Of a DNA stretch of 49,602 nt, positions 45,209 to 49,602 are shown piece by piece. Each line of letters opens with the position of its first letter. Position 1 is the stretch's first letter. The DNA is from Caballeronia choica (GTDB taxonomy: Bacteria; Pseudomonadota; Gammaproteobacteria; Burkholderiales; Burkholderiaceae), in contig NZ_FCON02000055.1 in assembly GCF_001544535.1 (NCBI RefSeq), positions 1-49,602 on the forward strand, read 5' to 3'. A program made the position numbers and the translations under genes. The notes beneath the pieces are model-generated. The model was not told where the DNA came from and searched no databases. It saw only the letters and a list, made by a program, of their open reading frames with translations.

Positions 45209-46384
45209 ATGCTGATCGACTTCTTCTACTCGTTGCGCGGCGCGAAGCTGCCGATTTCGGTGAAGGAATACCTGACGCTTCTCGAAGCGCTGAAGGCGCA
45301 GGTGATCGCGCCGTCGCTCGACGAGTTCTACTTCCTCGCGCGCATGACGCTCGTCAAGGACGAGAAGTACTTCGACAAGTTCGACCAGGCGTTCGGCGCG
45401 TACTTCCACGGCGTGGCGAAGCTCGACGAAGCCGCGTTCGACATCCCGCTCGACTGGCTGAAGAAGCGTATGGAGCGCGATTTCACGCCCGAGGAGAAGA
45501 AGCAGATCGAAGCGCTCGGCGGCCTCGACAAGCTGATGGAGCGCCTAAAGGAACTCTTCGACGAACAGACCGGGCGCCACGAAGGCGGCAGCAAGTGGAT
45601 CGGCACGGGCGGCACGTCGCCGTTCGGGCATGGCGGCTATAACCCGGAAGGGATTCGCATCGGCGGCGAGTCGTCGGGCAATCGCACGGCGGTGAAGGTG
45701 TGGGACGAGCGTGCGTACCGCGACTACGACGATCAGGTCGAGATCGGCACGCGCAACATCAAGATTGCGCTCCGGCGCCTGCGCCGCTTCGCGCGCGAAG
45801 GCGCGGCCGAAGAGCTCGATTTGCCCGACACGATCCGCAGCACCGCCGCGAATGCCGGCTGGCTCGACCTGAAGATGGTGCCCGAGCGGCACAACAACGT
45901 GAAGGTGCTGATGCTGCTGGATGTCGGCGGATCGATGGACGATCACATCAAGCGCGTCGAGGAACTGTTTTCGGCGGCGAAGGCCGAGTTCAAGCACCTG
46001 GAGTTCTTCTATTTCCACAATTGCGTCTACGACTATCTGTGGAAGAACAACCGGCGGCGCCACGGCGAGCGCACGCCCACGTTCGACGTACTGCACAAGT
46101 TCACGCCCGACTACAAGCTGATCTTCGTCGGCGATGCGACGATGAGCCCGTACGAAGTGCTGCAGCCGGGCGGCTCGGTGGAGTACAACAACGCCGAGGC
46201 GGGCGCGGTGTGGTTGCGGCGCCTCGCCGACCAGTTTCCGCATCACGCGTGGCTCAATCCGGAGCCGGAGCGGCTGTGGGAATACCGGCAGTCGATTTCG
46301 GTGATCCGGCAGGTGCTCGGCAACCGCATGTACGGGCTCACGATGGCCGGGCTCGAAAGCGCGATGCGAGCGCTGTCGAAGTAG
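45209..46384 (+). CDS. VWA domain protein (CoxE-like), altered MIDAS
   Basis: A 391-residue cytosolic protein with an N-terminal helical domain (about 1-220) and a C-terminal von Willebrand A domain (about 225-390). The N-terminal part includes a Gly-rich loop (GTGGTSPFGHGGYNPEG). The MIDAS motif, normally DxSxS, reads DVGGS at 238-242 with the first Ser replaced by Gly; a later Asp lies in FVGDATMSPYEV. The family is the usual partner of MoxR ATPases. It begins 10 bases after the GNAT stop, so co-translation is likely. Function unproven; CoxE acts in CO dehydrogenase maturation, but no CO dehydrogenase is in the window. Confidence 0.92.
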   Translation: MLIDFFYSLRGAKLPISVKEYLTLLEALKAQVIAPSLDEFYFLARMTLVKDEKYFDKFDQAFGAYFHGVAKLDEAAFDIPLDWLKKRMERDFTPEEKKQIEALGGLDKLMERLKELFDEQTGRHEGGSKWIGTGGTSPFGHGGYNPEGIRIGGESSGNRTAVKVWDERAYRDYDDQVEIGTRNIKIALRRLRRFAREGAAEELDLPDTIRSTAANAGWLDLKMVPERHNNVKVLMLLDVGGSMDDHIKRVEELFSAAKAEFKHLEFFYFHNCVYDYLWKNNRRRHGERTPTFDVLHKFTPDYKLIFVGDATMSPYEVLQPGGSVEYNNAEAGAVWLRRLADQFPHHAWLNPEPERLWEYRQSISVIRQVLGNRMYGLTMAGLESAMRALSK

Positions 46385-46479
46385 GCGGGCTTGCGTTCAG
46401 TTCACGTTAATCGCGTTCATATTGCGAACGCTTGCGGCGAGCGCGTAACATTCGCGCTTCCTTTGAGCCGATCTGTAGC

Positions 46480-47688
46480 ATGAACCCGCCGTCGACCTCC
46501 CCCGCCCTCTCGCCGCAGCCGCTGCGCCCGTTCTCCGATACCTCGGTCTCCGCGTTCGTCGCGGGCTTCGTCGCGATGATGACGGGCTACACGAGCTCGC
46601 TCGTGCTGATGTTCCAGGCCGGCCGCGCGGCGCATCTCACCGACGCGCAGATTTCCTCGTGGATCTGGGCCCTTTCGATCGGCATGGCGGTCTGCACGAT
46701 CGGCCTTTCGCTGCGCTTTCGCGCGCCGATCGTCATCGCGTGGTCGACGCCCGGGGCGGCGCTGCTCGTCACGTCGCTGCCGAACGTCGCGTACGGGGAG
46801 GCGATCGGCGCGTTCGTCGTCTGCGCGGTGCTCCTGACCGTCGTCGGCCTCTCCGGTCTCTTCGACACGCTGATGAGAAAGATCCCCGGCGGCATCGCCG
46901 CCGCATTGCTCGCGGGCATCCTGTTCGAAATCGGCATCGAGATCTTCCGCGCCGCGCAGTTCCAGACGGCGCTCGTCCTCGCGATGTTCTTCACCTACCT
47001 GTTCGCCAAGCGGCTCGTGCCGCGCTACGCAATTCCCGCGACGCTCGCCGTCGGCATCGCGGTCGCGGGCGCGCTCGGGCTGCTCGATTTCAGCCGCTTT
47101 CACGTCGCGCTCGCGCAGCCCGTCTTCACGATGCCCGTTTTTTCCGTCGCGGCAACGATCAGCATCGGCATTCCGCTTTTCGTCGTCGCGATGGCGTCGC
47201 AGAACGTGCCGGGCGTCGCCGTCCTGCGCGCGGACGGCTACACCACGCCCTCGGCGCCGCTGATCGCGACAACCGGGCTCGCGTCGCTCGTGCTCGCGCC
47301 GTTCGGCTCGCACGGCGTGAATCTCGCGGCGATCACGGCGGCGATCTGTACCGGCGCCGAAGCGCACCATGACCGCTCGAAGCGGTATATGGCGGCGGTC
47401 TGGTGCGGCATCTTTTATCTGCTCGCGGGCGTGTTCGGCGCCACGATTGCCGCTTTGTTCGCGGCCTTTCCGAAGGCGCTGGTGGTGTCGGTGGCTGCGC
47501 TCGCGCTGTTCGGCTCGATCATGAGCGGACTCGCCAACGCGATGCAGGACATCCGCCAGCGGGAAGCCGCGCTCGTCACGTTCATGGTGACGGCGTCGGG
47601 CCTCACGCTGCTTTCGATCGGCCCGGCGTTCTGGGGACTGGTCGCGGGCGTGGTCACGCAGGTCGTGCTGAACGCCCGCCGCGCCTGA
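46480..47688 (+). CDS. BenE-family benzoate/H+ symporter-like transporter
   Basis: A 402-residue inner-membrane protein with about 12 hydrophobic segments. FVAGFVAMMTGYTSSLVLMFQAG, IVIAWSTPGAALL and VVAMASQNVPGVAVLRADGY are typical BenE blocks; the last is the conserved SQNxPG region shared with nucleobase transporters. In Acinetobacter BenE imports benzoate. No benzoate catabolic genes are nearby, so the substrate is open. The start at 46480 begins after an upstream GTG/ATG-poor gap; an in-frame extension of 16 residues exists. It is 95 bases after the VWA gene and probably independent. Confidence 0.9.
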   Translation: MNPPSTSPALSPQPLRPFSDTSVSAFVAGFVAMMTGYTSSLVLMFQAGRAAHLTDAQISSWIWALSIGMAVCTIGLSLRFRAPIVIAWSTPGAALLVTSLPNVAYGEAIGAFVVCAVLLTVVGLSGLFDTLMRKIPGGIAAALLAGILFEIGIEIFRAAQFQTALVLAMFFTYLFAKRLVPRYAIPATLAVGIAVAGALGLLDFSRFHVALAQPVFTMPVFSVAATISIGIPLFVVAMASQNVPGVAVLRADGYTTPSAPLIATTGLASLVLAPFGSHGVNLAAITAAICTGAEAHHDRSKRYMAAVWCGIFYLLAGVFGATIAALFAAFPKALVVSVAALALFGSIMSGLANAMQDIRQREAALVTFMVTASGLTLLSIGPAFWGLVAGVVTQVVLNARRA

Positions 47689-47905
47689 AAGCACGCCCTG
47701 TCGCCGAATCTTCACACGGCGCACGCATGCTGACACCGCAGGTCGAACCGATGCCCGCGCCACGGGTATCTGCGCGAACCGCGCGCGCAGGAATAGAATG
47801 ACAGCGAGGGGCGAGCCGCCGGTGGAAAACACCAGACGGCGTCGCGACTGAGGTTCAACGCGGGCATCCGCATTTGACAAGGCGCCACCGCGCCGACGAC
47901 TCGAC

Positions 47906-48859
47906 ATGACTACCGCTCTCGACCAGCTCAAGCAATACACCATCGTCGTCGCCGATACGGGCGACTTCCAGCAACTCGAGCAATTCAAGCCGCGCGACGC
48001 GACGACCAATCCGTCGCTGATCCTGAAAGCCGTGCAGAAGGACGACTACAAGCCGTTGCTCGAAAAAACCGTGAAGGAACACGCGGGCAAGCCGGTGGAC
48101 CAAGTCATCGACCGCCTGCTGATCGCGTTCGGCACGGAAATCCTCAAGATCATCCCGGGCCGCGTGTCGACCGAAGTCGATGCGCGCCTCTCGTTCGACA
48201 CCAAGGCGTCGATTGCGAAGGGTCACGAACTCATCAAGCTGTACGAAGATGCCGGCATCGGACGCGAGCGCGTGCTGATCAAGCTCGCTTCCACCTGGGA
48301 AGGCGTGCGCGCGGCCGAAGTGCTGCAGAAGGAAGGCATCCACTGCAACATGACCCTGCTGTTCTCGCTCGCCCAGGCGGCCGCGGCGGCCGATGCGGGC
48401 GCGCAACTGATCTCGCCGTTCGTCGGCCGCATCTACGACTGGTACAAGAAGTCGGCGGGCGCCGAGTGGGACGAAGTGAAAAACGGCGGCGCGAACGATC
48501 CGGGCGTGCAGTCGGTGCGCAAGATCTACGCGTACTACAAGAAGTTCGGCTACAAGACCGAAGTCATGGGCGCGAGCTTCCGCACGGTGAGCCAGATCAC
48601 GGAACTCGCCGGCTGCGACCTGCTCACGATCAGCCCGGACTTGCTGAAGAAGCTCGCCGACAGCAACGACAAGATCGAGCGCAAGCTCTCGCCGGACGCG
48701 GTCGTGAACGGTGCGGTCGAAAAGATCGCCGTCGATGAACCGAGCTTCCGCTTCGCCGTCAACGACGATGCCATGGCGACCGAAAAGCTCGCCGAAGGCA
48801 TCCGCACCTTCGCCGCCGATGCGATCAAACTCGAAAAGGTGATCGCGGCGCTGCAGTAA
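47906..48859 (+). CDS. tal: Transaldolase
   Basis: A 317-residue class I aldolase of the non-oxidative pentose-phosphate route, exchanging a dihydroxyacetone unit between sedoheptulose-7-phosphate and glyceraldehyde-3-phosphate. The barrel motif [12 protein letters not shown] lies near the N-terminus, and the Schiff-base Lys126 is in [22 protein letters not shown] and [12 protein letters not shown] are the other family signatures. The length matches TalB-type enzymes. A TAGAAT at 47794-47799 is a possible -10 about 107 bases upstream. A terminator follows within 30 bases. Confidence 0.98.
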   Translation: MTTALDQLKQYTIVVADTGDFQQLEQFKPRDATTNPSLILKAVQKDDYKPLLEKTVKEHAGKPVDQVIDRLLIAFGTEILKIIPGRVSTEVDARLSFDTKASIAKGHELIKLYEDAGIGRERVLIKLASTWEGVRAAEVLQKEGIHCNMTLLFSLAQAAAAADAGAQLISPFVGRIYDWYKKSAGAEWDEVKNGGANDPGVQSVRKIYAYYKKFGYKTEVMGASFRTVSQITELAGCDLLTISPDLLKKLADSNDKIERKLSPDAVVNGAVEKIAVDEPSFRFAVNDDAMATEKLAEGIRTFAADAIKLEKVIAALQ

Positions 48860-48887
48860 ACCGCGCGGCTTCACCGGCTCCGGAAAG

Positions 48888-48922
48888 CGGCTCCGAGACT
48901 TCATCGTTTCGGAGCCGTTTTA
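48888..48922 (+). terminator. Rho-independent terminator after tal
   Basis: A 9-base stem (48888-48896 with 48909-48917) and a 12-base loop are followed by TTTT. It lies 28 bases after the tal stop and 95 bases before the VOC gene. Confidence 0.82.
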
Positions 48923-49012
48923 CATTTGTTGATGATTCGGCGCGTGCCGAGCGCACCGGCGCTGCACTAGACTTCCCGCACTGGCGGCCGGTCCGCCGCA
49001 AAGGAGTCTGTG

Positions 49013-49417
49013 ATGCGTCTCGAAACTTATCTTTTCTTCAACGGCCAGTGCGAAGCGGCGCTTGAGTTCTATCGCGAGTCGATTGGCGCCGAAACGCTGT
49101 TCCTGCTGCGCTTCAAGGACTCGGCCGAAGCCGCCGACACGCCGTCCGACTGGCAGGACAAGGTCATGCACGCGACGTTTCGCGTCGGCGACCGCGAGCT
49201 CATGGCCTCCGACGGTATGGCGGGCGCGAAGCCGAAGGGCTTCGCGGGCTTCAGCCTGTCGCTGGCGGTCGACGATTTCGCAGCCGGCGAGAAGCTATTC
49301 ACCGCCTTGAGCGCAGGCGGTCAGGCGTTGATTCCCTGGCAGGCCACGTTCTGGACGAAAGGCTACGGCATGCTCACCGACCGCTTCGGCGTGCCGTGGA
49401 TGGTCAGCGTGGGGTGA
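49013..49417 (+). CDS. VOC family (glyoxalase/PhnB-like) protein
   Basis: A 134-residue protein of the vicinal-oxygen-chelate superfamily, PhnB-like branch. It has MRLETYLFFNGQCEAALEFY at the N-terminus and the second beta-alpha-beta-beta-beta module in FSLSLAVDDFAAGEKLFTAL and WTKGYGMLTDRFGVPWMVSV. The usual metal ligands His/Glu are only partly present, so many PhnB-like proteins of this type have unknown function. AAGGAG lies 6 bases before the ATG at 49013; an adjacent GTG at 49010 is too close to it. The right repeat element begins 1-2 bases beyond its stop. Confidence 0.9.
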   Translation: MRLETYLFFNGQCEAALEFYRESIGAETLFLLRFKDSAEAADTPSDWQDKVMHATFRVGDRELMASDGMAGAKPKGFAGFSLSLAVDDFAAGEKLFTALSAGGQALIPWQATFWTKGYGMLTDRFGVPWMVSVG

Positions 49418-49418
49418 T

Positions 49419-49602
49419 CGCTGGCGCTTGGGGGGTGTGGGGTTTACGCCGTTTGATGCGCTCAGGCTTCTATGGAATTTGTATTGGTTTTGGTTTATTT
49501 GCTCTGCCCCTGTCCGGGGCGGGACTCACTTTCTTTGCTGCTGCAAAGAAAGTAAGCAAAGAAAGCAGCTTTCCAACGCCAATCCTTGCCATGCGCCGCT
49601 AG
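49419..49602 (-). repeat. Dispersed inverted-repeat element, right copy (to window end)
   Basis: The reverse complement of the element at 87-270, beginning just after the VOC stop and reaching the last base, where it may be cut. It has a GCCCC/GGGGC hairpin (49506-49510 with 49516-49520) and the 11-base hairpin arms at 49528-49538 and 49543-49553 with a TGCT loop. One frame through it encodes a tail ending FFAAAKKVSKESSF, which I recall seeing as a recurring end of spurious hypothetical proteins in Burkholderia genomes. Relative to the gene before it, it has the same orientation as the left copy has to qorA. Confidence 0.85.

Noticed and set aside
46417-48009. A 530-codon minus-strand frame across benE and tal
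   Set aside because: It spans two clear plus-strand genes and is a run of Arg/Asp/Glu-rich shadow sequence.
1-49602. CRISPR arrays, prophage, insertion sequences, tRNA or rRNA genes, secretion or defence systems
   Set aside because: No regularly spaced repeats, integrase, transposase, cloverleaf-like sequence, or toxin/antitoxin or nuclease defence genes were recognised on either strand.

Overview
The window is a high-GC chromosomal segment whose gene content and protein sequences fit Burkholderia sensu lato, most likely Caballeronia or Paraburkholderia; the genus is inferred from recognised protein families, not from a search. Nearly all of it is core genome. I see no rRNA, tRNA, CRISPR array, prophage, transposase or plasmid gene. 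Both ends carry copies of one ~184-bp dispersed element in inverted orientation (87-270 and 49419-49602). Each copy starts a few bases after the stop codon of the outermost gene. The right copy runs to the last base, so the window edges may be repeat-induced contig breaks.

Layout, left half. A minus-strand group SDR-mgsA-qorA (277-2506) is followed on the plus strand by upp, yebC and purD. The strongly conserved run hemF-nadD-rsfS-rlmH-maf-rng (6195-10959) combines heme synthesis, NAD synthesis, ribosome factors and RNase G. Next comes a lipopolysaccharide block: waaC, msbA and waaL on the minus strand, two GT2 glycosyltransferases on the plus strand, and a GT4 glycosyltransferase on the minus strand that overlaps the end of dnaE by one base. 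trhO and gluQ (both tRNA modification) follow, then a RhlE-type DEAD-box helicase with a probable ~320-nt leader, a MliC-like lysozyme inhibitor, a 55-residue lipoprotein and purT.

Layout, right half. A META-domain lipoprotein precedes a large FtsK-type translocase with a very long disordered linker. Then come a CorA/ZntB-type transporter and a secreted beta-propeller lactonase (minus), a tiny DUF3096 membrane protein, a GH15 glycosidase, an intracellular PHB depolymerase (phaZ) with palindromes in its promoter region, and a convergent TetR regulator. An rsxB-nth-DUF1841 group follows. Two small c-type cytochromes (minus) sit back to back with a MoxR ATPase-GNAT-VWA set (plus), followed by a BenE transporter, transaldolase and a VOC protein.

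No clearly new multi-gene system is evident. The most interesting leads are: the terminal element placed right after stop codons; nadD, which seems to start at CTG overlapping the stop of a 10-codon upstream frame; an SDR protein without the catalytic Tyr/Lys; the MoxR-GNAT-VWA set, whose VWA has an altered MIDAS motif; an RsxB without other Rnf subunits, paired with the Fe-S DNA glycosylase Nth; and leader or promoter structures upstream of rhlE, phaZ and the CorA-type gene.
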